DNA of 64,000 bases from Hetaerina americana (taxonomy: Eukaryota > Arthropoda > Insecta > Odonata > Calopterygidae). The DNA is taken from positions 109,411,369 through 109,475,368 of the forward strand of contig JAKTNV010000002.1 of NCBI GenBank assembly GCA_022747635.1, written 5' to 3'. The translations under genes were made by a program, and so were the position numbers. Under the pieces are notes generated by a model. The model made no database searches. It saw only the letters and a program-made list of their open reading frames with translations, and was not told the origin of the DNA. Below, in pieces: positions 46,107-56,272 of the stretch (position 1 is the first letter of the stretch; each line of letters begins with the position of its first letter).

Positions 46107-47422
46107 CTACCTTGATCAAAAATTTCCCGGAATTTATTCAGAAAATTAAAAATACAAGTTTATTCATCTAAATCTATATTGTCCCCTTCAGAAGTAATCC
46201 CCATCGACTGCAACACACTTATGCCAGCGCTTGATCCAATCCTCGAAACATTTTTTATATTCGGTTTTCGGTATGTCCATCAGTGCTTCCTGCGATTTTT
46301 CCATTACTTCCTCTCGGCTGCTAAAACGCGTTCCCCGTAATGGTTTTTTAACTCGATTGAACAGAAAGAAGTCACAGGGAGCCAAATCAGGTGAATTCGG
46401 TGGCTGTTGGATGGTATTTGTTGCATTTTTCGTCAAAAAATTACGAATAATGATAGCACTGTGCGACGGTGCGTTATCATGGTGCAAAATCCACGAGTTT
46501 TCTGCCCACATTTCCGGTCTCTTTCGGCGAATTGCTTCACGCAAACGTCTCATAACGCCCAAATAATACTCTTTGTTTACTGTCTGGCCTTCTGGCAAAA
46601 ATTCATGGTGCACTACACCGTTGTAATCCATGAAAACCGTCAGCATTGCCTTCTTCTTTGACTGAAAACGACGTGGTTTTTTTGGTCTCGGCTCATTTGG
46701 TGAACGCCATTCACTTGCCTGATGTCTGGATTGCGTGTCGTACTCATAAACCCACGTCTCGTCTCCAGTAATGATCCTTTTGATGAATGTGGGATCGGAT
46801 TCAGCCTCGCAAATCATGTCTTTTGCGACGTCAACACGGTCTCTTTTTTGCATGAAATTGAGGTCTTTTGGCACCAACTTTGCTGCTACACGACGGAAAC
46901 CCAAATCATTAACCACAATGTCTTGGGCGGATCCATAGGCAATGTTCAAGTCCTCCGCTATTTCTCTGATGGTTAATTTGCGGTTATTGACCAACATTTC
47001 TTTTACTTTATCAATTTTTTCACCGACTTTCGATGGTCTGCCACTGCGTTCATCATCTTCGATTGACTCACGACCACTTCTGAACCGCTCGTGCCACTGG
47101 TAAACGACCGTTTTTTTTAGAGAATCGTTGCCGAAACACTTTTCCAACATTTCCAACGTCCGTGCGCCACTAAATCCGTTTTTTACGCAAAATTTAATAC
47201 AAGTTCGTTGTTGCAAATTTAAATCCATTTCTGAAATTGTAAAAAATCGCCAACACACACAGAGATAGATGTACTCTTGGCTACGTAACTGTTGCAAATG
47301 TCAAGTTATGACACTAAGATTTAAAGGGAATATCAACAACAGATGTACCAATTTAACAAAAAAAATCGGAACGATGGGAGCGCCACACGGTGGTTATTCC
47401 GGGAACTTTTTGATCAAGGTAG
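46107..47422 (-). mobile_element. Full-length mariner element, apparently intact
   Basis: The element is 1316 bases, the usual mariner size. Its inverted ends are CTACCTTGATCAAAAATTTC on the left and the complement of GAACTTTTTGATCAAGGTAG on the right. They match over about 27 bases with one difference and are flanked by TA at 46105-46106 and 47423-47424. It contains one uninterrupted transposase frame on the minus strand with about 195 bases of 5' leader and 80 bases of 3' UTR. All structural parts of an autonomous element are present. A separate right-end fragment lies at 48308-48439. Confidence 0.95.
46188..47228 (-). CDS. Mariner transposase, DD34D, 346 residues
   Basis: This protein cuts and pastes its element at TA sites in the nucleus. 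I chose the ATG at 47228 (MDLNLQQRTCIKFC) because it gives 346 residues, the typical mariner length. An upstream in-frame ATG at 47297 would add 23 residues unlike the family. Two helix-turn-helix regions span residues about 5-55 and 75-115, linked by DDERSGRPSK. The LVPKDL linker is at about 118-123. The catalytic triad is D156 (GDETW), D251 (HHDNAPSH) and D286 (SPDLAPCDFFLF), with exactly 34 residues between the last two. The end WIKRWHKCVAVDGDYF is the normal C-terminus. No stop or frameshift is present. Activity is inferred from completeness. Confidence 0.95.
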   Translation of the reverse strand: MDLNLQQRTCIKFCVKNGFSGARTLEMLEKCFGNDSLKKTVVYQWHERFRSGRESIEDDERSGRPSKVGEKIDKVKEMLVNNRKLTIREIAEDLNIAYGSAQDIVVNDLGFRRVAAKLVPKDLNFMQKRDRVDVAKDMICEAESDPTFIKRIITGDETWVYEYDTQSRHQASEWRSPNEPRPKKPRRFQSKKKAMLTVFMDYNGVVHHEFLPEGQTVNKEYYLGVMRRLREAIRRKRPEMWAENSWILHHDNAPSHSAIIIRNFLTKNATNTIQQPPNSPDLAPCDFFLFNRVKKPLRGTRFSSREEVMEKSQEALMDIPKTEYKKCFEDWIKRWHKCVAVDGDYF

Positions 47423-47458
47423 TATATAGATATATGTACATATCTAAATAATATATTT

Positions 47459-47519
47459 CATATATATATATATATATATAGATATATATATAGATATATA
47501 TATATATATATATATATAT

Positions 47520-47560
<41 letters not shown>
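47459..47560. repeat. (TA)n microsatellite with GA and CA interruptions
   Basis: About 100 bases of TA with GATA steps, ending in TACACACACA at the SINE start. Confidence 0.95.
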
Positions 47561-47562
47561 TG

Positions 47563-47840
47563 TGGGTCGAGGTAGTCCAGTGGGTAGAGCGTTGGACTGC
47601 TGACTAGAGGGGCCCGGATTCGATTCCCGGGCAAGGCACTCTGGGCACCTGCAGCTCCAACCAAGATTAAGTGATTTTTCGGGTACCAGGTCTTCCTGGG
47701 AAACCATAACCGGCGTGAATGCGTGAATTTTCACACGCCGTGTATGATGTGTGAATTTTCACACACCGTATAGGGCTTAGTACTGGGTGATCTCTACCGT
47801 CACCTACCAAACCGACCTTCGGGTTGATTACTGTGTTTAT
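47563..47840 (+). repeat. Full-length tRNA-headed SINE (CCAGG-hairpin family)
   Basis: The head GGGTCGAGGTAGTCCAGTGG contains box A TAGTCCAGTGGG, and box B is GGATTCGATTCCC. The body includes a CCAGG-TCTT-CCTGG hairpin and a duplicated GTGTGAATTTTCACAC-type segment. The 3' end is CGACCTTCGGGTTGATTACT followed by GTGTTTATGG and a TA-rich stretch. It is the most complete of four copies (22631, 26470, 45432, 47563). Confidence 0.88.
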
Positions 47841-47881
47841 GGTTTATATGTATACATATATATGCATATTATTATTATTAT

Positions 47882-48301
47882 TAGGTAATCTACCGGTTAA
47901 GGTAGGTTTTTGGATGGACAAAGCTACTAAATAAAACATTTTGTGACTCCTAACAAAACACAAAATCCAGCATCCTACTCTATATCAGGTCCCTCTTCAT
48001 CTCTGAGTACTTTCTGCCTCCCGTCCAACATCCCTATCCTGTTCCTTCCCTTTCCTCGTTTGCCTAAAATTCTCCCCTCTATTACAGTCTTCAACATCCC
48101 ACTGCCGGCCAATACCCCCTTCATCCACTTTTCCTGCCTCCAAAGGATTTCTCCCAACAAATCCCTCTCTTGGCCCACCATACCAAGTACTTCCTCGTTT
48201 GTTTTCTTCTCTGTCCATGTCACCTTCTCCATTCTTCTCCACACCCACATTTCAAAAGCCTTCAGTCTACGTCTATCCTCCTGCTTCAATTACCACGTTT
48301 C
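47882..48301 (-). mobile_element. 5'-truncated RTE-type LINE copy
   Basis: The minus strand is colinear with the 52.79-53.21 kb part of the large LINE. The coding part (about 47975-48289) reads MKQEDRRRLKAFEMWVWRRM through GKRGKGRNRIGMLDGR. The 3' UTR has the same CTACC/GGTAG hairpin and then an AATAATAATAAT tail at 47866-47881. It is broken at its 5' end, directly next to the mariner right-end fragment. Confidence 0.88.
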
Positions 48302-48307
48302 TTAGTG

Positions 48308-48439
48308 TCAAGTTATGACACTAAGATTTAAAGGGAATATCAACAACAGATGTACCAATTTAACAAAAAAACAGAACTCAAATCGGAACGATGGGAGCGC
48401 CACACGGTGGTTATTCCGGGAACGTTTTGATCAAGGTAG
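48308..48439 (-). mobile_element. Right-end fragment of the 46-kb mariner family
   Basis: The sequence from TGTCAAGTTATGACACTAAG to GATCAAGGTAG matches 47304-47422 of the intact mariner and is followed by TA at 48440-48441. Relative to it, the fragment has about 11 extra bases (CAGAACTCAAA) and one change in the inverted repeat (AACGTTTT for AACTTTTT). Only the leader and one inverted repeat remain. Confidence 0.9.
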
Positions 48440-48441
48440 TA

Positions 48442-49842
48442 TATCATGACGTTCACAATTATCCACTGCTTTCACTTTCTGAGCTGTACGTTTTAACGAA
48501 TACTTGGGTACGAACGAACTTTAAATTTCAACGGTTGGTTGAAAAGCTCGATTTCGGTTGTATATATTGAATATTCTCGTAAAACACTTCGTCACGATTC
48601 CCAATCCACACATCGTTTCGGAACTCAACGTTCATTGAAGCTACCGCCTTCAATGGCATCATCGGCAATCATGCATGCACGTATAGTGCGAACTAATTAT
48701 TCATAATTGTAACTCCTCCTGCCGTACGCCACTGGCAATTATAGACTGACGCATTAAGAAAACAGAAGCATTCCGACATCTTGCGTTTGATTAAGGATGA
48801 CTCTCCCGTGCCGGGAGGGTCGCTACTAGAATGGATGGCGTCGTGGAGGAAGATAATACCTGAGAACACCGCGGAGGGCGGGCCAGAAGTGACAAGAACC
48901 AAAATGGCAAGGGTTAGTCATCCCTTCGTCTTGGAATACGGTCCTAGATCCAACAATGATGCAGACATCGTTCCAGCGACTGCGTCATTCTTGGATTCAC
49001 GCGGCCACGTTTCTGTGCGAACACTGCCGATAAGGAAGGACAATAAACGTTTTCACGCACGCGGCAATCCGAGAGACAGATGACTATCCACACGCGTCAA
49101 CACAGATGAACTTAAGTTTTTCTTGATGGGCACTCATAATTATGGGTTTCTAACTAAGCTGCTGCACTCGAGAGTGGTTGAATCTTCGCATTTTCACGCA
49201 GCTTGGGAAAGTTTGTTTTGTTCTTGCATAGCAACACGCCGTTGGGATTTAAATCGATACAACAGAACTACTTAACAGAACATACTTCCACTTCGTCGGT
49301 GGTGGTACACAAGACAAGAGGGAACCGGTAAAACTTCTTGACACTCCTATTTTCCTAATTCTGGAATACCGTGATTTTTCACGGGTAACCGACCCGTTAA
49401 CGCAATTCTCTAAAAGAAGAAAGTTTGACATCGCAACGCATTGCCCACAGGCGAGGAAACGCATCAAAAATGAAACTTACGGCGTGGCAGTTGTAAAAGG
49501 TAAGCTGTTCACATGAAAAATAAAAAAATCCTATATCTCACTTTACCAACATGTTTTTATACTCCAAGCGCCCAAACCACAACGGTGAAGCAGTGAATGG
49601 AATTTGGTGGCAGCCTCGATTTCCGTTCAATCGTCTTGTCACAGTTATTTAGGCGTTTCCCCACACCATAAAAATAAGAAAATAATTGAATTATATTTTA
49701 GTCCTCGAGAAAACAAGAAACGTACGATGAATATGACAGGAGCATTGCTCGTCACGCATGCGTTGGTAGAAAGGTGCATCTCTCTTTGAGACACCGCGTA
49801 GTGCACGCGTCTTTGGTTATCATGAGCTAAATACTTGAATTA
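48442..49842. other. Unannotated sequence
   Basis: No motif is recognised. A 100-codon plus-strand frame (48781-49083) has no family resemblance. Confidence 0.4.
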
Positions 49843-50132
49843 CCTCCCCGGACTAAAACCTTGACGTGGTGGAAGGGCTTGTGCGTTCCGATGACCCCTA
49901 GAGCTGTGCTGGCGGGAGTAATAAAAATTGCTCCTGGTAGGGCCACCCATGCCAGATAGGTCGAAGGTTAGGAGCCAGACGAAAGGTAGTCCACGCAGCG
50001 TCTGTTCCTCAGTGAGGCGGCTGCAATGGCGTCTGACCCCAGTGGGGCGGCCAGTAAGTGATGGTGTCACGTTAAAAACACTATTGAGGAAGGCAACGGG
50101 AAACCACCTCAATCATCATTCCCAAGAAAAAT

Positions 50133-51473
50133 ATGATGGACTATAGAGATATTTTGAGTCCTGGCAACCACGGGGCTCGGCCCAATCGGCCGTGTGTCGT
50201 GCCCGGCAGCGGGGGAGGCAAGGCTTCCGCGGTCGTCATCCCACGAAACCCTTGCAAGGGAAAACCAGCAGCAGCAGGACAGAAGACGCAGGAGAAGAAA
50301 ACCAAATTAGTTAGAATAGGAACGTGGAATTTTAGGACAATGATGAGGACAGGGAAATTGGAGAATGTTAAGCGAGAGATGGAAAGGGGAAATATAGATA
50401 TTTTAGGTCTATGCGAGGTGAGATGGAAAGATAGCGGGGATTACTGGAGTGATAAGTATAGAATAATATACAGCGGTGGGGACGAGAGCCAACGAGGGGT
50501 TGCCATAGTATTAAATGAAGAGGTAGGAAGAAGCGTAGTCAACATAGAGCAGGTAACGGATAGAATACTACTAGTGGAGATAAAAGCAGAACCGACGAAC
50601 TTAGTTATTATTCAGGTATACATGCCACCGAGCAACCATAAGGAAGAAGATGTCGATAGGATATACGATCAGTTAGAGGACATAATCGCATGTGTTCCTG
50701 CAGGGAAACATTTGATAGTGATGGGGGATTGGAATGCGACGGTAGGCAAAGGAAGAGATGGTGATGAGATCGGGGACTACGGTTTAGGCACGAGGAATGA
50801 CCGCGGACAGAAAGCAGTTGAGTTCTGCAGGAGACAGGGGTTAGTCATCACCAACACTTGGTTTAGACACCACAAAAGACGCAGGTATACATGGAAAATG
50901 CCAGGTGACTCAGGAAGATATCAGCTAGATTATATCCTGGTTAGACACAGGTTTAGGAACAGTGTGATAAATTCCCACAGCTTCCCGGGGGCGGATGCGG
51001 ACTCTGACCACAATTTAGTTGTTATGAAATGTAGCGTACGTTTCAAAAAGATAAGGCAGGGGCGGAAAGTTAGAAAATGGAATGTAGAAGCATTAAATGG
51101 GTTGAAAAGGAAGGAATACAAACAGGCGGTAGAGAAAATCATGGAGGATGGCAAAGGGCTTAGTACTATCGGAGAAAAATGGGAAATGATCAAGAAAGGG
51201 TTGTCTAAAGCCGCAAAAGACACTATTGGAACCGTTAACGCTAAAAGGACTAGGAAACCATGGATCACGGATGAGATGATTACAAAGATGGATAAGCGGC
51301 GAAAATGGAAGAATATAAATACAGAATTAGGCAAAATGAAGTACAAAGAATTGAACAATAAATTGAGGCGGGCAACAAATAAAGCAAAAGAAGCATGGTG
51401 GAAGACGCAGTGCGAGGATATGGAAAGTCTGCAGAGGAAGGGTGAAATCGGTGCGCTGTACAGCAAAGTTTAA
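50133..51473 (+). pseudogene. LINE endonuclease part (RTE-type, AP endonuclease fold)
   Basis: The 446-codon part makes the target nick for retrotransposition. A basic, low-complexity N-terminus (residues 1-58) precedes the endonuclease at about 60-305: GTWNFRTM (63-70), the catalytic Glu in CEVRW (E95), MGDWNATVG (D199 and N201), LDYILV (265-270) and SDHNLV (catalytic His 293). A linker rich in Lys and Arg follows. The frame ends at TAA 51471-51473. The next stretch continues in the same reading frame, so the stop is a single nonsense mutation splitting what was one protein. Proteins of this family are often labelled 'craniofacial development protein 2-like' in databases. Confidence 0.9.
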
Positions 51474-52073
51474 TCGTTATCGGGAAGTAAGAAAGGAAGA
51501 GCTATGCTTACAGTTAGAGATAAGGCGGGTAAGATAATAGTTGACGCAGGGAAGATCCAAGAGAGATGGAAGGAGTATATAGAAGAACTGTATAGTGAAG
51601 AACTCAGACCAACAAAGTTAGACATCGAAAAAGAAAAAGACGTAGAGGAAGATAGCTTAGGTCCAGGCATACTAGACAATGAGATAGAAAGGGCATTAAG
51701 GGAGATGAAACTAAATAAGGCCGTGGGGGTAGATAACATTCCCGTGGAACTTTTAAAATGCTTAGGAAAGTGTGGGAGGAAGAGGCTATATGGGCTGATC
51801 CGTAGTATTTATGATGAGGGAATCTGGCCGGAAGACTTTGTGAGAACAGTTTTAGTTCCTATTCCGAAAAAGGTAAAGGCCACGTCATGTGAGGACTATA
51901 GGACAATTAGTTTGATATCCCACGCAGCAAAGGTTGTTCTCAGGATCATAAACAAAAGAATAGAGAGTAGGGCAAATGATTACATAGGATATGATCAGTT
52001 TGGGTTTAGGAAGGGGAGAGGTACGCGTGATGCCATTGCAGTAATGAGATTATTAATCGAGAGGAATATATAG
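51474..52073 (+). pseudogene. LINE reverse transcriptase, N-terminal part
   Basis: Continues in the same frame after the nonsense codon; the first ATG is at 51504. It contains the start of the reverse transcriptase: AVGVDNIPVELLK, VLVPIPKK, YRTISLISHAAKVVLRII and QFGFRKGRGTRDAI. The frame ends at TAG 52071-52073 because two extra bases, an extra TA in an ATATATA stretch, shift the frame just before the catalytic motif A. Strand slippage in the short TA repeat is the simplest cause. Confidence 0.88.
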
Positions 52074-52384
52074 AATACAATAAAGACGAATTTGCCTGTT
52101 TCGTAGATTTCGAAAAAGCGTTTGATAGAGTGAATTGGGAAAAACTAATGAGTATATTGCAGACAATAGGAATAGATTGGAGGGAAAGGAGGCTAATCCG
52201 CAACCTGTACATGTCTCAGACTGCTCAGGTGCGAGTGGGGAACGGGGAGTCCGGTTGGGCAGTGTTAGGAAGAGGTGTAAGGCAGGGTTGCCCATTATCA
52301 CCGTTGCTGTTCAACCTGTATGCAGAGGAAATGATCAAAGAGGCATGGGAGGAACTGGAGGTAGGAATGAAGGTGGGCGGGTAA
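52074..52384 (+). pseudogene. LINE reverse transcriptase, motif A/B part
   Basis: In the shifted frame this segment carries motif A (CFVDFEKAFDRVNWE, with the first catalytic Asp) and motif B (RQGCPLSPLLFNLY). The TAA at 52382-52384 truncates it 22 bases before the FADD box. Nothing else is abnormal, so this stop is another point lesion. Confidence 0.88.
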
Positions 52385-53110
52385 TTCATAAAATCAGTTA
52401 GGTTTGCTGATGACCAAGCTTTAGTTTGTCAGTCAGCCAAGGGGCTGCAAGCATTGCTGAGTGAATTGGAAATTCAGTGCGAGAGGTATGGGATAAGAAT
52501 CAATATTAATAAAACAAAGGTTATGCGAATTTCTAGAAAGAAAAAGGCTAAGCTTAACATTAAAGTAGGAGGGCAAAAACTAGAGCAGGTAGAACAGTTT
52601 ACGTATCTCGGCAGTGTTTTGGACCAACACGGTCAAAGTAGTAGGGACGTAAGGAGAAGAATTGCGCTAGGCAAAGAGGCTTTCACAAGGAGGAAGGAGT
52701 TAATGACGGGGACGTTGAGTAAGGATGTTAAGAAAAGACTCGTAAAAACTTGGATATGGAGCGTAGCTATGTACGGCGCGGAAACGTCGTCATTGAAGCA
52801 GGAGGATAGACGTAGATTGGAGGCTTTTGAAATGTGGGTGTGGAGAAGAATGGAGAAGGTGAAATGGACAGAGAAGAAAACAAATGAGGAAGTACTTGGT
52901 ATGGTGGGCGAAGAGAGGGATTTGTTGGGAGAAATCCTATGCAGGCAGGAAAAGTGGATGAAGGGGGTGTTGACCGGCAGTGGGATGTTGAAGACTGTGA
53001 TAGAGGGTAGAATGTTGGGCAAAAGAGGAAAGGGAAGGAACAGGATAGGGATGTTGGACGGGATGAAGGGAGGAAGAAAGTACTCAGAGATGAAGAGGGA
53101 CCTGATATAG
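52385..53110 (+). pseudogene. LINE reverse transcriptase, FADD box to C-terminus
   Basis: Open in the same frame as the preceding segment. FADDQAL (about 52406-52426) supplies the other two catalytic aspartates. INKTKVM and FTYLGSVLD follow, with the thumb region and the C-terminal domain (WSVAMYGAETSSLKQEDRR, FEMWVWRRMEKVKW, EEVLGMVGEERDLLGEIL, GKRGKGRNRIGML). It ends in a native stop at 53108-53110. In this copy the family's ETW is ETS and LWRQ is LCRQ, small differences from the 13.5-kb copy. Confidence 0.9.
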
Positions 53111-53264
53111 AGTAGGATGATGGATTTTGTGTTTCGTTAGGAGTAATAAAATATTTGTTTGGTAGTTGTGTCCATCCAAAAACCTACCTTAACCGGTAGA
53201 TTACCTTAAAAAAAATCTTACAAATTATACTGTGGCTAAAAATGAAAAAAAAACTTAATTTTTG

Positions 53265-53350
53265 ATGTGGCTGGCCTGGTGTATGATCACCCTCTGCCAC
53301 ATACCATAGCGGTATCCAGCGGGGTCCCAGATAGAAGTAGAAGCACATAC
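53265..53350 (+). mobile_element. LINE 3'-UTR scrap (CR1/L2-like)
   Basis: GGCCTGGTGTATGATCACCC, CTGCCACATACCATAGCGG and GGGGTCCCAGATAGAAGTAGAAG parallel the terminal hairpin and AGTAGATGTAG tail of the LINE ending at 43290. No coding sequence remains. Confidence 0.5.
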
Positions 53351-55884
53351 TTTCTCAAATGAGACTCCTAGGAAACTATAGACTATGAATTGGTAGATGT
53401 TTTCAAAACGAGAGTATATCAATTCGTGAATCCAAAAATGGTCAATATTTAGAAAAAAATTAGGGGCAAAATCAATTAGGAAAGACAATACGGAATATAT
53501 ACAGTGCACCAAAACCACCACAAATTAAACAATTTTTCTTCAAGTTTTTGCGAGTAATGTTGTATATAAGTGGTTCTCATTTTTGCACAGATTTCAAACC
53601 ACCGAAATACTGACAAGTTCAGGAGCTACCGTCCAAGCTACTAAATATTCCACGTGAATAGCCTGAAACAATGAACTCCAAAAAATAATTGTCGTTTACC
53701 ACAGGTTATGGACACCATTGCAGGGCATCACAAACGCTCCGTTGCATCAATGCGACAATCAGACCAATTAGCTTACGAAAACAAATGAAAAACAACATGA
53801 AAAGCATAACGCCGGCATTACGTTGTGGAGGTATGGCATTGTCAAACAGTGGTAATGATTTCATACATTCATAACAAAAATAAAATATCCATCATATAGC
53901 TGTAAAGAATTGGGAAACTTTCAAGTAAAACCAGGAAATTTGGTTAGAAATTCCCGATTCAAAATATAAATATGTCGAACTTTCACTTAATTTACTCCTT
54001 TTTAGTAATTTAACGCACGAACACAAAGTTTACAACAAAATGAAAATGTAAACCAACGAATAAAATTAGTTAAAAATTCGAAGACAAAAATCCGTTGAAA
54101 TTGATTGCGTATAAATTCCTCATTGATCGGAATTTTCCAAACCCTATTCGGACAAGTACGACCAAAATGTCAGAGATATTTACAATATTTATGTGAAACG
54201 GTCAAACGTGCAGCAAAACAATTAATAGAATGATTACAGTATATTACAGAAAGACATAGGACCACCCAACAAGCAATGGTCATACAAATACTCTCCCCAC
54301 CGATATGTCAAGAGGACCGTCTTTCGCATCAATAATGAATGCCTTAAGCTCCGGATAGGGGCGGCTAGAGGGTTCAGAGGCCGATGACCGCTGCCTTCAA
54401 CTCCTAGTTAACAATGGAAATGTCTCGGTGATCGAATCGAAACCATTCTCAAGGCCAATGCAGTGCGCGTCGTATCATTCAGGAAGAATGGTCGGAGGAA
54501 GATTTATTGATTGCAAGTTCCATCTCAAGAATCGATTAACAATTTACGACGTGGTTTATCTCGTTTTGACATTCGTCAAATAAACATTGATGACAATAAA
54601 ATTCAATCTCAATTAATTGGAAGAGAGAGAGAGATGCCAGTCAATTTAAATATGCCTCGCTCAGCACAGAGGATCTTCAACTAACTCGACAGAAGAATTT
54701 CGAACGTGGAGGGAAGAACACTTACGGACGAAATAAAAATTATTCAGCCTATTGACTGTGCTATGTACTGTGATGGAATACACGACCCGGGAACAAATAC
54801 GTCAAATCCCTCACCGAGGGGCGTATTTTTATTTACTGCACACGATTTTTTTAATGATTAAAAGGGTCAAATGATGATTTCGCGTAGGACACTAGGAAGT
54901 CATGGCGACGGAATCAAACTTAACCAACTAAAGAGAACAAATTTTGATGATTCGCCCCTTCCCAGCTCCAAGCATTGAACTCACACTCGCGACGATGAGA
55001 ACCCGCCAACAATTTCAGGAATCCATCTGTGGAGGTTACACATACGTATAAGAGGATGTTTCACGGAGTTCAGTCGAGGGGAAAAAAGACGAGGTCGGAT
55101 TGTTTACTCGGCAAGATAGAGGAGAGCTCTCGATTTCAACGAGAACAGAAACCCATTGTTTGTTCGGTTATTCAGCCTCATACTCATCAACTCGATAAAC
55201 GCTGATAAGGTAGCAACACCAAGAGAAGTAAAATTGAAAAAATAAATGAAACGCGACAGTCGCACATCAAAGACTGTGTAATTTGACCTTGGTAAGGTTG
55301 AAGAAGCTTGAAAGTCTTGGCGAAACCCTTGGAAAGGAAGTCGGGGAAATGCACCCTAACCAAAGCGCAAATGCGTCTAGACGCGTGGCAAGTCCACGGC
55401 AATGGAGAGACGAGGACAACAGGGTTTGAGAAAAGTGGGAAGCGATGAAAATAGAGAACTGCGATGCAAATACATGCCTGGATTGTAAATATGCAGCACG
55501 TATTACAGCTACAAACGTACTTCAGATTGAAGACGAAGCACGTAAAACTACCTACCGCACGGCGCTCCGAATTGAGACCGAAGGGAAGTGGCTGGGAGGA
55601 CAAGAGCACGCGGCTTCAACCGAAGGAGGTGGGATGCTAAGGATTTCGGATCTTCCTGGGGATGCGCAGAAGGAGGCGCGAGGAACAGAACTGGCCCTGA
55701 CACTGGTATCACGTGCGATTTTACAATCACCTCAGGGTTCAGTGCGATCTCTAACCTCATCTGTTAAATCAAATTTCTGGTTGATTACTGCGGTTGGGGA
55801 TATCTTAAAGTCGTGCCTAAAAAATAAAATCGTGGGCATTTTCAAATGATAATTGACTTTTTTGGGTTCAAATGAGGTCCTCCA
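53351..55884. other. AT-rich, then mixed sequence; no gene seen
   Basis: There is a GA run near 54625-54634. The frame at 55445-55849 has no recognised domain and overlaps an equally long minus-strand frame. No gene is called. Confidence 0.4.
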
Positions 55885-55953
55885 AAGGTTACGAGGATTT
55901 GAGCTCGGACGCCACGGTCGGGAGCTACACCCACTAGGCTACCACGCGGTCCC
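55885..55953 (-). repeat. tRNA-like SINE head relic
   Basis: On the minus strand GGGACCGCGTGGTAGCCTAG leads to box A TAGCCTAGTGGG, and box B is GAGCTCAAATCC at tRNA spacing. A GTAGTAGTAGTA microsatellite (55967-55983) lies between it and the next SINE. The acceptor stem does not close. Confidence 0.5.
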
Positions 55954-55987
55954 ACAACACCACTGAGAGTAGTAGTAGTAGTTGTAG

Positions 55988-56272
55988 ATTGTTATGGTAG
56001 GCGACCGACAGTCAAAGTCATTAGCGCCATTAGGGATGGATGGGAAAGGATGAAGAGTGGAGAGAAACCAGGCGTCGGCATTGGCCTACTCTTGGCCAGG
56101 CCACGCGCAGTTTAAAGTCCCATCCGACGGACGTCGTACTCACTCCAAGTGCTCTCCCTAAAAAGCACCTCAAGTAGGAATCGGGATGCCACAGAAAAAT
56201 ATTTGTGGTCTTCAGGATTTGAACCCGGGGCCTCTCGGTGGGAAGCCAGTAGGATAGCCACCGTCCCGATTC
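55988..56272 (-). repeat. tRNA-headed SINE, GGGACGTTAAA family, copy 2
   Basis: Colinear with 16411-16718: box B GGGTTCAAATCCTGAAG, body AGTGAGTACGACGTCCGTCG, GGATGGGACTTTAAACTGCG and CGGTCGCCTACCATAAC at the 3' end. The core has changed from GTTAAA to TTTAAA here, and the head at 56235-56272 is diverged. Confidence 0.8.

Larger units (their letters stand above)
49843..53215 (+). mobile_element. Nearly complete RTE-type non-LTR retrotransposon (LINE)
   Basis: The element has about 290 bases of 5' leader starting CCTCCCCGGACTAAAACC. One long frame follows, encoding an AP-type endonuclease then reverse transcriptase, then about 100 bases of 3' UTR with the hairpin CTACC-TTAACC-GGTAG and an A-rich tail. 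The frame is broken by a stop at 51471-51473, a 2-base frameshift at about 52070 and a stop at 52382-52384. With so few lesions the copy died recently. I could not identify a convincing target duplication. Shorter copies lie at 13493, 14631 and 47882. Confidence 0.92.
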
